A stretch of DNA of 64,000 nt from Pantoea sp. SoEX (GTDB lineage Bacteria; Pseudomonadota; Gammaproteobacteria; Enterobacterales; Enterobacteriaceae), in the NCBI RefSeq assembly GCF_009829945.1, contig NZ_SZZT01000001.1:62001-126000 (forward strand). Direction: 5' to 3'. Positions 33,640 through 44,017 of this stretch are shown piece by piece. The notes below the pieces were generated by a model. That model was not told the origin of the DNA. It worked only from the letters and a program-made list of their open reading frames with translations, and ran no database searches. Position numbers and translations under genes: made by a program. Each line of letters opens with the position of its first letter. Position 1 is the stretch's first letter.

Positions 33640-34923
33640 ATGGAAAAGATAAATAATTTACAGTTTGATAAAAAATTGAATTCATTAAAATCATGGCTCG
33701 ATTATCTTGAATACATTAGTAATAAAGTATCTTTAGATATAGATAAAATAAAATTAGTAGCAAAACGTTTAAATTTGTTAAAACCTAAAGAATTTGTTTT
33801 TATTGTTTCAGGAACCAATGGTAAGGGTACTACATGTCATGTTATGGAAGTTCTCCTTATAAAATCTGGCTATCGGGTTGGTGTTTACAGTTCGCCGCAT
33901 TTTTTAAGTTATATTGAAAGAATACGTATTCAAGGAAAAGTTTTAACTGAAGAAGTACATGTTAATACTTTTAAAAAAATTGAACAAAAACGTAATGATA
34001 TTTTATTAACTTATTTTGAATTTAGTACTCTTTCAGCATTATATTTATTTAAAAAATCCAATCTTGATGTAATAATTTTAGAGGTAGGTGTTGGTGGTAG
34101 ACTTGATGCCACTAATATTATTGATGCTGATACTACTATTATTACAAATATAGCAATTGATCATATAAATTTATTAGGAAAAGATAGAACAACTATCGGT
34201 ATAGAAAAAGCTGGCATATTCCGTCCAGGTAAATTAGCCATAATAGGTGAAAATGATATACCTTCTGCTATTTTAAAAATTGCTAAATTGAAAAGAATAA
34301 ATTTATTACAAGTTAATAAACATTGGCATTATTGTAAAAAAAATACATATTGGAATTTATATGACAGATATGGTTTTTTAAATAATTTGCCTTTTACACA
34401 AGTTCCTCTACCTAATGCCGCTACTGCTTTGATATCTTTACGTGCTTCTGGTTTTCAAATATCTACAGAACAAATTTACAAAAATTTACCTAAAATAAAT
34501 CTACCAGGTAGATTTCAAATAGTAAGTAAATATCCACATATTATTCTTGATGTTGCTCATAACCCTAATGCAGCTAGTTACTTAGCATATCGTTTAGAAA
34601 CTTTGAAAAAAAAAGGCAAGATATATGCATTAATAGGCATGTTACAAGATAAAGATATTAAAGGTACTGTCGATGCTTTAACAAATCATATTGATTATTG
34701 GTATTGTGTATCATTAGATTGTCCTAGAGGAGCTAAAGCTGAACAAATTACACTACATCTAACAAACAGTGAATATTTTTCTTTTGCTGATATCACTGAG
34801 GCATGGAAGGAAGTTATAAGAAAGGCAAAATTACAAGATATTATATTAGTATGTGGTTCATTTATTACAGTAGCTCAAATTATGAAATTAATTTCAATAA
34901 ATAAAATTTTTGCTATTAATTGA
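33640..34923 (+). CDS. folC: Bifunctional folylpolyglutamate/dihydrofolate synthase
   Basis: Adds glutamate to dihydropteroate and to folates. 427 residues (E. coli 422). P-loop SGTNGKGTTCHVME, the LEVGVGGRLDATN block, IDHINLLG and DVAHNPNAA are present; C-terminal ligase domain from about 290. A nine-A run lies in frame at 34616-34624. Second gene of accD-folC; dedD, next in E. coli, is gone. Confidence 0.96.
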   Translation: MEKINNLQFDKKLNSLKSWLDYLEYISNKVSLDIDKIKLVAKRLNLLKPKEFVFIVSGTNGKGTTCHVMEVLLIKSGYRVGVYSSPHFLSYIERIRIQGKVLTEEVHVNTFKKIEQKRNDILLTYFEFSTLSALYLFKKSNLDVIILEVGVGGRLDATNIIDADTTIITNIAIDHINLLGKDRTTIGIEKAGIFRPGKLAIIGENDIPSAILKIAKLKRINLLQVNKHWHYCKKNTYWNLYDRYGFLNNLPFTQVPLPNAATALISLRASGFQISTEQIYKNLPKINLPGRFQIVSKYPHIILDVAHNPNAASYLAYRLETLKKKGKIYALIGMLQDKDIKGTVDALTNHIDYWYCVSLDCPRGAKAEQITLHLTNSEYFSFADITEAWKEVIRKAKLQDIILVCGSFITVAQIMKLISINKIFAIN

Positions 34924-35365
34924 ATTTATATGAAATTAGATGTTTTAGTATTTGAGATGTTACCATATATCCAACATTTAGTTAAATTTATATTATATGA
35001 ATTAAAAATAATTAAAATAAATATTTTATTTACAATATATTTTTATATTATTTTTAATTATATCATCTAATAAATTAAAATTAACAAAATTTTACTTGTA
35101 AAACATTAATGGTAGTATAATGTATATGTATTACTTTTGGATAAATAAATTTTTAGTCATTTAAGTATTTTTATTAAATAAATATATTGATATAAATTAA
35201 ATTTATTTGAATATTTATTATATTAAAGTAACTTAAATAAAATGAAAAACAGATTTTTAAATTTTAATTAAATTTTTTTAATACTTTATCAGAAATTCAT
35301 TTTTACTAAAGTAAATATTAATTAATATAAATTTCTAATATTTTAAATTGAGGTGAAATAATAAA
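34924..35365. other. Gap between folC and cvpA where dedD lies in E. coli
   Basis: 442 AT-rich bases with no reading frame resembling the SPOR-domain protein DedD. It holds a 14-base palindrome TTTTACTTGTAAAA (35090-35103) and presumably the cvpA-purF promoter; no PurR box is recognisable. Confidence 0.6.
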
Positions 35366-35869
35366 ATGACTTGGATTGACTATACCATCATAACTGTGAT
35401 TAGTTTTTCTATTATCATAAGCATTTTTCGTGGATTTATATCTGAAGCATTATCCTTAGTTACTTGGATATGTGCCTTTTTTATATCAAATCATTCCCAT
35501 GAATATATCATGACATGGTTGCCATTTTTTAGTAGCAATAATTTAATTAAAAAAATCATTGCTATTATGTTACCATTCTTTATTACTATGATTGTAGGTG
35601 CATTGTTAAATAATTTAATTAGAATTCTAGTAGTAAAGAATGGTTTGTCTGCAACAGATAAAATACTTGGAATATGTTTTGGAACAATTCGTGGTATATT
35701 AATCATAGCGTTAATTATTTTTTTCTTAAATATTTTTACTGATATTTCTAAAAATGTGGATTGGAAAAAATCTCAATTAATTCCTCATTTTAATTATTTA
35801 ATGAAAATTTTTTTTGATTACTTTAAAACATACCGTATTTTTCGTTTCGGCAAGCATGAAATATGTTAG
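35366..35869 (+). CDS. cvpA: CvpA family inner-membrane protein
   Basis: Small membrane protein named for colicin V production; its exact biochemical role is unsettled, with reports linking it to envelope stress tolerance. 167 residues (E. coli 162). Opens MTWIDYTIITVISFSIIISIFRGF and has about four hydrophobic helices (about 5-22, 29-46, 62-85, 103-125). GAGGTG ribosome site. Directly upstream of purF (26 bases), as in E. coli. Confidence 0.92.
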   Translation: MTWIDYTIITVISFSIIISIFRGFISEALSLVTWICAFFISNHSHEYIMTWLPFFSSNNLIKKIIAIMLPFFITMIVGALLNNLIRILVVKNGLSATDKILGICFGTIRGILIIALIIFFLNIFTDISKNVDWKKSQLIPHFNYLMKIFFDYFKTYRIFRFGKHEIC

Positions 35870-35895
35870 TACATCTTTCTTAAGGAAATATTATC

Positions 35896-37413
35896 ATGTG
35901 TGGTATTGTTGGCATTTTTGGTTTTATTCCAATAAACCAGTGTATATATGATGCATTGACTGTGCTACAACATCGAGGACAAGATTCTGCAGGTATTTGT
36001 ACTATTGATAGATTAAATCGTTTTCGTTTAAGAAAAGCTAATGGTTTAGTAAAAGATGTTTTTGAAAAAAAACATATGAAATATTTACAAGGAAATATAG
36101 GTATCGGCCATGTGAGATATCCTACTGCAGGAAGTTCAAGTGCTTCAGAAGCACAACCGTTTTATGTCAATTCCCCTTATGGTATTACTTTAGCACATAA
36201 CGGTAATTTAACTAACGTTCATGAATTGCGCAAATACTTATTTGAAAAAAGTAGACGCCATGTTAATACAAATTCAGATTCTGAAATTTTATTAAATATT
36301 TTTGCTCAAGAATTAAGCAATTTTCAACATAATTCTTTATTAGAATTTAATCATATATTTAAAGCAGTTAATGCTGTACATAAGAGAATAAGAGGAGCTT
36401 ATGCAGTAGTATCAATGATCATTGGTCACGGAATAGTAGCATTTAGAGATCCACATGGAATTCGCCCACTTATTTTAGGAAGACGTGTTATTAAAGACCG
36501 TATTGAATATATGATAGCTTCTGAGAGTGTAGCATTAGATATAACTGGTTTTACTATTATTAGAGATATTTTACCAGGAGAAGCAATATACATTAATCAA
36601 CAAGGTCAATTATTTAATTGTCAATGTGCTGATAATCCACAAAACAACCCTTGTTTATTTGAATATGTGTATTTTGCAAGACCAGATTCTTTCTTAGATA
36701 AAATATCAGTTTATAGTGCTAGAGTAAGAATGGGAACTAAACTAGGGAAAAAAATTTCCCAAAAATGGAAAAATTTGAATATAGATGTTGTTATTCCAAT
36801 TCCTGAAACTTCTACTGATATTGCATTAGAAATAGCTCATATTATTAACAAACCATATAGACAAGGTTTTGTAAAGAATAGGTATATTGGTCGCACTTTT
36901 ATAATGCCAGAAAATAATATAAGACAAATCGCTGTAAAACGTAAATTAAATACTAATAGAGCAGAATTCATTAATAAAAATGTACTGTTAGTAGATGATT
37001 CAATTGTAAGAGGTACCACTTCGAAACAAATAATAGAAATGGCAAGAGAAGCTGGTGCTAAAAATGTTTACTTAGCTTCTGCTGCTCCACAAATAAGATT
37101 TCCAAATTTTTATGGCATTAACATGCCTAGTTCAAAGGAACTAATAGCTTATAAAAGAAAAACAGAAGATATTTGCACTTTAATTAAAGCAGATGAATTG
37201 ATTTTCCAAGATCTTAATGATCTCATTGAAGCAGTGAACGAAGAAAATCCTAATATTACCCAATTTGAATGTTCAGTTTTTAATGGTGTTTACATAACGA
37301 AAGATATTGATGAGAGTTATTTAAGTAATTTACAATTTATAAATGATAAAAAAAGTAAAATAATTTTACATCATGAAGCAGAAAATCTTGAGCTATATAA
37401 TGACGAAAATTAA
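35896..37413 (+). CDS. purF: Amidophosphoribosyltransferase
   Basis: First committed step of purine synthesis: PRPP plus glutamine to phosphoribosylamine. 505 residues, equal to E. coli. The N-terminal nucleophile C2 follows the initiator Met (MCGIVGIFG); the glutamine amidotransferase domain is about 1-250 and the phosphoribosyltransferase domain has [21 protein letters not shown] ribosome site. With purN, purM and purC in the same window it shows that de novo purine synthesis is retained. Confidence 0.97.
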   Translation: MCGIVGIFGFIPINQCIYDALTVLQHRGQDSAGICTIDRLNRFRLRKANGLVKDVFEKKHMKYLQGNIGIGHVRYPTAGSSSASEAQPFYVNSPYGITLAHNGNLTNVHELRKYLFEKSRRHVNTNSDSEILLNIFAQELSNFQHNSLLEFNHIFKAVNAVHKRIRGAYAVVSMIIGHGIVAFRDPHGIRPLILGRRVIKDRIEYMIASESVALDITGFTIIRDILPGEAIYINQQGQLFNCQCADNPQNNPCLFEYVYFARPDSFLDKISVYSARVRMGTKLGKKISQKWKNLNIDVVIPIPETSTDIALEIAHIINKPYRQGFVKNRYIGRTFIMPENNIRQIAVKRKLNTNRAEFINKNVLLVDDSIVRGTTSKQIIEMAREAGAKNVYLASAAPQIRFPNFYGINMPSSKELIAYKRKTEDICTLIKADELIFQDLNDLIEAVNEENPNITQFECSVFNGVYITKDIDESYLSNLQFINDKKSKIILHHEAENLELYNDEN

Positions 37414-37471
37414 ATGTTATAACTAAATAAATAAAATTATTAATTTTACATTTAAATTTTGAGGTATATCT

Positions 37472-38041
37472 ATGAAACGACTTATCATTGGTATTTCAGG
37501 AGCTAGTGGTATTATTTATGGTTTACGCATGCTTCAAGTGTTAAAAAATTTAGACTATTTAGAAACACATCTTATAATGAGTCATTCTTCCTATAAAACA
37601 TTAAAAATAGAAAGCAATTTAAATTTATGTAGCATAAAAAATTTAGCAGATATAGTACATGATGTTCAAAACATAGCAGCTAATATTTCATCAGGTTCCT
37701 ATAAAACTATTGGTATGGTAATTTTACCCTGTTCAATTAAAACGCTCTCAAATATTGTTAATAGTAATAGCGATTCATTATTAACGCGAGCTGCTGATGT
37801 TTCACTTAAAGAGAACCGTAAGTTAGTATTGTGTTTACGAGAAACTCCTTTACATCTCGGACATTTAAAAATGATGTTAAAAGCTTCTAAACTAGGTGCT
37901 ATTATTATGCCTACAGTTCCAGCATTTTATCATCATCCCAAAAATATAGACCAAATAATAAACCAAACAGTCAATCGTATTATTGATCAATTTGATATTA
38001 TATTACCTAAAGATTTATTTAAACGTTGGAACGGTATATAA
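37472..38041 (+). CDS. ubiX: Flavin prenyltransferase UbiX
   Basis: Makes prenylated FMN, the cofactor of the UbiD decarboxylase in ubiquinone synthesis. 189 residues, equal to E. coli. GISGASGIIYGLRML, SSGSYKTIGMVILPCS, RAADVSLKENRKLVLCLRETP and PAFYHHPK are conserved. GAGGT ribosome site. Follows purF by 58 bases, probably the same transcript, and meets pta tail to tail with 3 bases between the stops. ubiD itself is outside the window. Confidence 0.96.
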   Translation: MKRLIIGISGASGIIYGLRMLQVLKNLDYLETHLIMSHSSYKTLKIESNLNLCSIKNLADIVHDVQNIAANISSGSYKTIGMVILPCSIKTLSNIVNSNSDSLLTRAADVSLKENRKLVLCLRETPLHLGHLKMMLKASKLGAIIMPTVPAFYHHPKNIDQIINQTVNRIIDQFDIILPKDLFKRWNGI

Positions 38042-38044
38042 TTT

Positions 38045-40207
38045 CTACAATGTCATATCTTCATTGATAATTGTTTTATTTTGCAATTTATCAGATTGAA
38101 TTGCAGTCAGAGCTATAGTATATACAATATCATCTACAGAAGCACCTCGAGACAAGTCGTTTACTGGTTTTCGTATTCCTTGTAACATGGGACCAATGGA
38201 AATTAAATTAGCTGAACGTTGTACAGCTTTATATGTAGTATTTCCTGTATTAAGATCTGGAAAAATTAGCACTGTTGCTTTACCAGCTACTTTAGAATTT
38301 GGCGCTTTAAATCTTGCAACTTCTTTAATAAGCGCTGCATCATATTGTAAAGGACCATCAATTATCAAATCTGGCCGCTTTTGTTGAGCTATTATTGTTG
38401 CCTTGCGTACTTTTTCAACGTCACTTCCACATGCTGAATTGCCTGTTGAATAAGATATCATAGCAACAAGTGGATTAATACCAAAATCTCTAGCTGAATC
38501 AGCTGATTGGATAGCTATTTCAGCTAATTGCATAGGATTTGGGTTTGGATTTATTGCACAATCACCATATACAAGAACTTGTTCTGGTAATAACATAAAA
38601 AAAATTGATGAAATTAATGAAGTATTAGGTACAGTTTTTATTATTTGTAATGATGGTCTTATTGTATTAGCTGTTGTATTAACAGCTCCAGATACTAATC
38701 CATCTACCTCATCATTCTCTAGCATCATAGTAGCTAATACTACATTATCTTTAAGATGTTCTTTTGCTGCTAATGTTGTCATTCCTTTATTTTTACGTAA
38801 TTCAACTAGTCTTGATACATAATTATCTTTTATTGCAATAGGATCAATAATTTTAATACTACTATTCAAATTAATACCTCCTGATAGAGCTGTATTTTTT
38901 ATTTCATCTATAGATCCTAATAAAATACAACTTGCTATTTTTCTCTCAGCACAAATTATTGCTGCTTTCATAGTACGTATTTCGTTTCCTTCGGGTAATA
39001 CAATACATTTGTTTGCTTTTTTTGCTAATTGAGTTAAATGATATCTAAATGCAGGAGGAGATAACAAATCATAAATACGTTTATAATCCAAAGTGAGTGA
39101 ATTGAGCCAATGAGAATTAATATAATTAGCAACATGTTCTTGTGTTTTTTTTATACGATATACATCATCAGCAGGTATTTTCATATTCAATTTTTGTAAA
39201 TTAATAGATGTTTGCCAAGTATTAGAACTCACTGTAAATATTGGAATACCAGTTTGGAAAGTACATTGACATAACTTAATTATTTGCTTATTCATTTTAC
39301 AACTGCCAGTAAGTAAAATTGCAGCAATTTTCAATCCATTCATAATTGCTAAACATATTGCAATTATTACTTCTAATCTGTCTGCTGAAGTAACTAATAA
39401 TGATCCACTATGTAAATATCTTATTATATTTGATAGGTTACAAGAACAAAAAAGAATTGATTTTATTCTACGAGTAGCAATTTCACCTCTGTTAATAATA
39501 TTGGCTTTTAAATTATTACATACATCTAACGCTCTAATATAAATAAGATCGTTATTCCATGGAATGCATCCTAAAATTGGTAGAGGAGCATTTTCATTTA
39601 TTTTTTTAATATAATTATTTTGTTTATTTAAGTCTAAATTTATGCTGTAATTTATTCCAGTAATATCATAATATATATTATCGTATTTATTTACAGGAGA
39701 ATTTATTTTATTAATTATAAGACCAATTATATTTTTGTTTTTTATGCTTCCAAAACTATTAGAAATTAATTTAATATGTTCTTTTACTTTTAGTAAATTA
39801 CTATCACTGATTGACAATATAAAGATTATTTCTGCGTTTAATGCTTTAGCAATTTCATAATTTAATAAGTTAGAAAATTGATATTTTATAGGCAAACCTT
39901 CAATCAAAACTATTTGTGTATTTTGTGATTTAAGATGATATTTAGCAATAATTTCTTCTATTAAAATATCTTTGTTATTAGAAATTAATGTTGATTCAAC
40001 AACCTTTATTTTTAATGAGTTATTAACAGAAACCAAATGATATTTACTAAATATATCGTTAGATTTATCATACCTATCATTTTGAACAATTGGTTTAAAA
40101 AATTTAACTCTAATATCTAATTGTTCTATAGCATGAAGTAGTCCTAAACTTACACTTTGAATTCCAACATTTTCATAAATTGGTATAAGTATAATAGCAC
40201 GTGACAA
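38045..40207 (-). CDS. pta: Phosphate acetyltransferase
   Basis: Converts acetyl-CoA and phosphate to acetyl phosphate. 720 residues (E. coli 714). The start is a TTG: MSRAIILIP aligns exactly with E. coli MSRIIMLIP, and AAGGAA lies 8 bases before it. Residues 1 to about 230 are the P-loop-like domain, whose loop (LIPIYENVGIQS) has lost the GTS of E. coli; about 235-350 is a DRTGG-type domain; about 390-710 is the catalytic domain (VLPEGNEIRTMKAA, GLVSGAVNTTANTIRP, STGNSACGSD). Follows ackA by 71 bases. Confidence 0.95.
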   Translation of the reverse strand: MSRAIILIPIYENVGIQSVSLGLLHAIEQLDIRVKFFKPIVQNDRYDKSNDIFSKYHLVSVNNSLKIKVVESTLISNNKDILIEEIIAKYHLKSQNTQIVLIEGLPIKYQFSNLLNYEIAKALNAEIIFILSISDSNLLKVKEHIKLISNSFGSIKNKNIIGLIINKINSPVNKYDNIYYDITGINYSINLDLNKQNNYIKKINENAPLPILGCIPWNNDLIYIRALDVCNNLKANIINRGEIATRRIKSILFCSCNLSNIIRYLHSGSLLVTSADRLEVIIAICLAIMNGLKIAAILLTGSCKMNKQIIKLCQCTFQTGIPIFTVSSNTWQTSINLQKLNMKIPADDVYRIKKTQEHVANYINSHWLNSLTLDYKRIYDLLSPPAFRYHLTQLAKKANKCIVLPEGNEIRTMKAAIICAERKIASCILLGSIDEIKNTALSGGINLNSSIKIIDPIAIKDNYVSRLVELRKNKGMTTLAAKEHLKDNVVLATMMLENDEVDGLVSGAVNTTANTIRPSLQIIKTVPNTSLISSIFFMLLPEQVLVYGDCAINPNPNPMQLAEIAIQSADSARDFGINPLVAMISYSTGNSACGSDVEKVRKATIIAQQKRPDLIIDGPLQYDAALIKEVARFKAPNSKVAGKATVLIFPDLNTGNTTYKAVQRSANLISIGPMLQGIRKPVNDLSRGASVDDIVYTIALTAIQSDKLQNKTIINEDMTL

Positions 40208-40278
40208 TATTTATTCCTTAAATTTTTATATTAAAAACTACGATATTTTGTCTAATTATAATTAAACAAACAAAAAAA

Positions 40279-41481
40279 TTATTTTATTAAATTTGTGGTT
40301 TCTTTAGCAATTATTAATTCTTCATTGGTTGGAATAACTAATGTTGCGCGATAGTTTTTTTTATTTATATACCCACAACGACCAAATCTATTAAGTAAAT
40401 TAAGTTTACAGTCTATTTTAAAATTTAAGATTTTTAATTTTTTTAATACGAAATAACGTACCATAGCTGAATTTTCACCTATTCCACCAGTAAAAACTAA
40501 TGCATCAATTCTACCGTGCATTAAGGTAGTATAACTAGCAATATATTTTGCTATACGATGACAAAATACATCCATAGCACGTTTTGCTTCTTCTTTTATT
40601 TTATAATTTTCCTCAATATAGCGACAATCACTTGTGATTTCAGTGAGACCTAATAAACCTGATTCTTTTGTTAGCAATCTATTTATTTCAGATATATTCA
40701 TGCCTAATGTGTTAAATAAAAAAAATATAATTGCTGGATCAATATCACCACTACGGGTACCCATAACTAACCCCTCTAATGGTGTTAATCCCATTGAGGT
40801 ATCTACGCATATGCCATTCCTAATTGCAGATATTGAACTTCCATTTCCTAAGTGACAACTAATTATGTTAAGTGTTTTTTTTGTTTTTCTTAATATTTTT
40901 GCTGTTTTTAACATTATGTAGAAATGACTTATTCCATGTGCTCCATAACGTCTTATTCCATGATCTTTATAAAATCTATAAGGTAAAGCATATAAATAAG
41001 AAGATTCTGGCATTGTTCTATGGAAAGTAGTATCAAATACTGCAACATTTTTATCAATCAAGTGAGAGAAATTTTTCATTGTTTCATCAATACCGATTAA
41101 ATGTGCTGGAATATGCAAAGGTGCAAATGCAGTAGCATTTTTAATACTTTTAATTACTTCTTGGTTTATTATAACAGAATTAATTATGTCTTTACCACCA
41201 TGTACTACACGATGTCCTATACCAACAACTTTATTTAATATTTTTGTTTCTTTTTTTAAGATGTTTTCAATAATAAATTTCAGTACTTCTTTATATGTAA
41301 TGCTAGGATTTAATATTTCTTCTCTTTTTTGACAATTAGACGTCCATATAATTCTTATTTTGGAAAAGTAACATAAATCAGCTAAACCAAAAATATATTT
41401 ATCACCATTAATAGAATTCATTATAGTAAACTTAATTGAAGAACTACCACAATTAAGAACTAATATTAATTTATTCAACAT
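40279..41481 (-). CDS. ackA: Acetate kinase
   Basis: Turns acetyl phosphate and ADP into acetate and ATP. 400 residues, equal to E. coli. [32 protein letters not shown], the catalytic GAHGISH region, [11 protein letters not shown] and FTGGIGENS are intact. AGGTAAG ribosome site. First gene of ackA-pta. In an insect symbiont this pair would give substrate-level ATP from pyruvate with acetate as waste. Confidence 0.97.
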   Translation of the reverse strand: MLNKLILVLNCGSSSIKFTIMNSINGDKYIFGLADLCYFSKIRIIWTSNCQKREEILNPSITYKEVLKFIIENILKKETKILNKVVGIGHRVVHGGKDIINSVIINQEVIKSIKNATAFAPLHIPAHLIGIDETMKNFSHLIDKNVAVFDTTFHRTMPESSYLYALPYRFYKDHGIRRYGAHGISHFYIMLKTAKILRKTKKTLNIISCHLGNGSSISAIRNGICVDTSMGLTPLEGLVMGTRSGDIDPAIIFFLFNTLGMNISEINRLLTKESGLLGLTEITSDCRYIEENYKIKEEAKRAMDVFCHRIAKYIASYTTLMHGRIDALVFTGGIGENSAMVRYFVLKKLKILNFKIDCKLNLLNRFGRCGYINKKNYRATLVIPTNEELIIAKETTNLIK

Positions 41482-42778
41482 AATAAACTTACCTTTAACA
41501 GAAAATATTCATTGCTTATATTCAATTTTTATATAAAAAATCAATATAAGTAATTATCTTATATTATTACTATTTAATTTATTATTTAGTTATAAATGAT
41601 AGAAGACAAATTCATGATTAGATCAAATATAATTTGTTAAGAATAATTTCCTATAAATTTTTAAAATATAGTATCTAATTTAACTAAAACAATTTCTAAA
41701 CATTTCATTAGATTAGTAATAAATGGTGTAATAGTAAAAAATTGAATTTATTATTTATTTGAAATACATGAACACATTTTATTTATAAATACTAGGAAAA
41801 ATTTGAATAATAACCTTATTATAAATAATATTTAACTTTGTAAAGTTAATAATGGAACTTCAAAATAACATTAAAATCCATAAATATATCTTTTATAAAA
41901 CATTCTCGTATAATTTCATAAATATTTGAAATATTACAGTCTTATTTATAAGATACATTGATTATTATGCAACCATAATAAATATTTTTCTGTTCTATTA
42001 GCAATAAATTATATTTACATGATTATATTTTGATAACTTTGATTAAAATAAGTATTATTTTTTGATGTTTCTCTGATAATAAATACAACACAATCTTGCT
42101 TACTCACTTATTCTATATCTTTGCTGAAGATTCAATGAATAAATATCAACTATTTATATTTAATTATTCGGAATGCAACTTATTAATTTAATTATTAAGA
42201 GATAGTTATTACATCATATACCATATTTTTAATATTAGTTAAACTATGGATAATTAAAATAAAATTATTTTTTATAGTAAATACAATACCAATCTACTTA
42301 CTATTAACAAAAAAGTTAAGAAACTGATTTTTTACTCATTCATATTAATAATAAATTATGCTTTGTCTATTTCACATATTTTATACCATAATTTACAGTA
42401 ACATTACTTAAGTACTATTATATAATAAAAATAAAAATATTTAAATAAATGTATGCAATTATTAAATATTCATTACTAATTCATATTACTAATATGATTA
42501 AAATTTTAGTTGAATATATTTAAATTTTAAAAAGTAATAACTAATAACTTATTTATATTTTGTTTTTTATACAAATTAGTTTTTTAAATACAATCAAATT
42601 TTATTGGATAATTTTTAAATATATCATTCTAAAATTTCTTTATAAATAGAATATAATGTCAAATTACTATACTTTAAGTATTGATTACATATTTTTATAT
42701 ATAGTTAAGTTAGTTTTTTAAAAGTACTATAAAATTTTTTAATAGATTATAAATAATAGGAGTTAATTAAACAATAAT
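41482..42778. other. 1.3-kb gene-free stretch between ackA and nuoA
   Basis: The longest gene-free part of the window. In E. coli this interval has yfbV-yfbR, alaA and lrhA; no remnant is recognisable in any frame. It contains the divergent ackA and nuo promoters. A perfect 18-base palindrome lies at 41832-41849. The part around 42060-42180 is less AT-rich than the rest and may be a decayed gene, but I cannot identify it. Confidence 0.65.
41832..41849. repeat. 18-bp palindrome in the ackA-nuoA gap
   Basis: TTAACTTTGTAAAGTTAA, 8-bp arms around GT, 350 bases before the ackA start codon on that gene's side. Operator-like in size and symmetry; no factor recognised. Confidence 0.6.
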
Positions 42779-43165
42779 ATGTCAACAAATACTGAAATAA
42801 TAGCTCAATATTGGGCTTTTGCTTCTTTTGTTACCACTGCTTTTATTTTTTGTTTTTTAATACTATTTATAAGCTGGTTTTTAGGTGGTAGATCTAGTGG
42901 TCGTTGTAAAAATATTCCATTTGAATCCGGTATTAATTCTGTGGGTAATACGCATATCAAATTATCCATTAATTTTTATTTAATTGCTATGTTGTTTGTA
43001 ATTTTTGATGTTGAAGCACTCTTTTTATACGCTTGGGCTGTTTCAGTAAGAGAGAATGGTTGGATTGGTTTTATAGAAGCTACAATATTCATTGTAACAA
43101 TTTTATTAAGTTTAATTTATATTATAAAGTTTGGAGTATTAAATTTAGTTAAAAAATATCCTTAA
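42779..43165 (+). CDS. nuoA: NADH-quinone oxidoreductase subunit A
   Basis: Small membrane subunit of complex I. 128 residues, shorter at the C-terminus than the 147 of E. coli. Three hydrophobic helices; the conserved PFESGINSVGN loop and FDVEALFLYAWAV are present. AGGAG lies 16 bases before the ATG, an unusually long spacing, but an in-frame TAA excludes an upstream start. First gene of a complete nuoA-N operon. Confidence 0.95.
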   Translation: MSTNTEIIAQYWAFASFVTTAFIFCFLILFISWFLGGRSSGRCKNIPFESGINSVGNTHIKLSINFYLIAMLFVIFDVEALFLYAWAVSVRENGWIGFIEATIFIVTILLSLIYIIKFGVLNLVKKYP

Positions 43166-43255
43166 TTCATACTTAAAATAGCATTTAAATAATAGAAATA
43201 TTATTCTATAAAAAAACAATAACATAAAATATCTAAGTATTAGGTAGAACTAATT

Positions 43256-43933
43256 ATGGAATACACGTTAACTAAAATAAATGAAAATAGCAATGAGAAT
43301 GATCATTATCCTCTATTGAAGAAACAAAAAGTTAGTGACCCTATTAGACAAAGTATTAATCGCAACGTTTACATGGGAAGACTTAAGAATGTTTTAAATA
43401 ATATCGTTAATTGGGGTAGAAAAAATTCACTTTGGCCATATAACTTTGGACTTTCTTGTTGTTATGTAGAAATGGCTACATCTTTCACTGCAGTGCACGA
43501 CGTAGCAAGATTCGGTTCTGAAGTAATACGTTCATCACCACGTCAATCTGATTTTATGGTTATTGCGGGCACGCCTTTTATAAAGATGGTACCAGTAATT
43601 CAACGTCTTTATGACCAAATGTTAGAACCAAAATGGGTAATTTCTATGGGTTCATGTGCTAATTCTGGTGGTATGTATGACATATACTCTGTAGTGCAAG
43701 GTGTTGATAAATTCTTACCAGTTGATATTTACATTCCGGGATGTCCACCTCGGCCTGAAGCATATATACATGCATTGAATTTACTTCAAAAATCGATTGA
43801 AAAAGAACGACGTCCATTATCATGGAAAATAGGTGATCAAGGCATTTATCGCGCTAATATGAACTCAGAAAAAAAAACAAAAAAACAGGAAAATATTTCA
43901 ATTATCAATTTAAGATCTCCTAATACAATTTAA
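43256..43933 (+). CDS. nuoB: NADH-quinone oxidoreductase subunit B
   Basis: Holds cluster N2, the last iron-sulfur centre before quinone. 225 residues. The cysteine ligands are visible in [21 protein letters not shown] and [11 protein letters not shown]. The C-terminal tail is Lys/Asn-rich and probably unstructured. Separated from nuoA by 90 bases and nuoCD by 84. Confidence 0.97.
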   Translation: MEYTLTKINENSNENDHYPLLKKQKVSDPIRQSINRNVYMGRLKNVLNNIVNWGRKNSLWPYNFGLSCCYVEMATSFTAVHDVARFGSEVIRSSPRQSDFMVIAGTPFIKMVPVIQRLYDQMLEPKWVISMGSCANSGGMYDIYSVVQGVDKFLPVDIYIPGCPPRPEAYIHALNLLQKSIEKERRPLSWKIGDQGIYRANMNSEKKTKKQENISIINLRSPNTI

Positions 43934-44017
43934 AACAAAATTGTATTATAATTAACGTTTGATTTTAAGTATAATATAATCCTATTACTTATAATTTATA
44001 GGTTAAAATAGTGGGTT

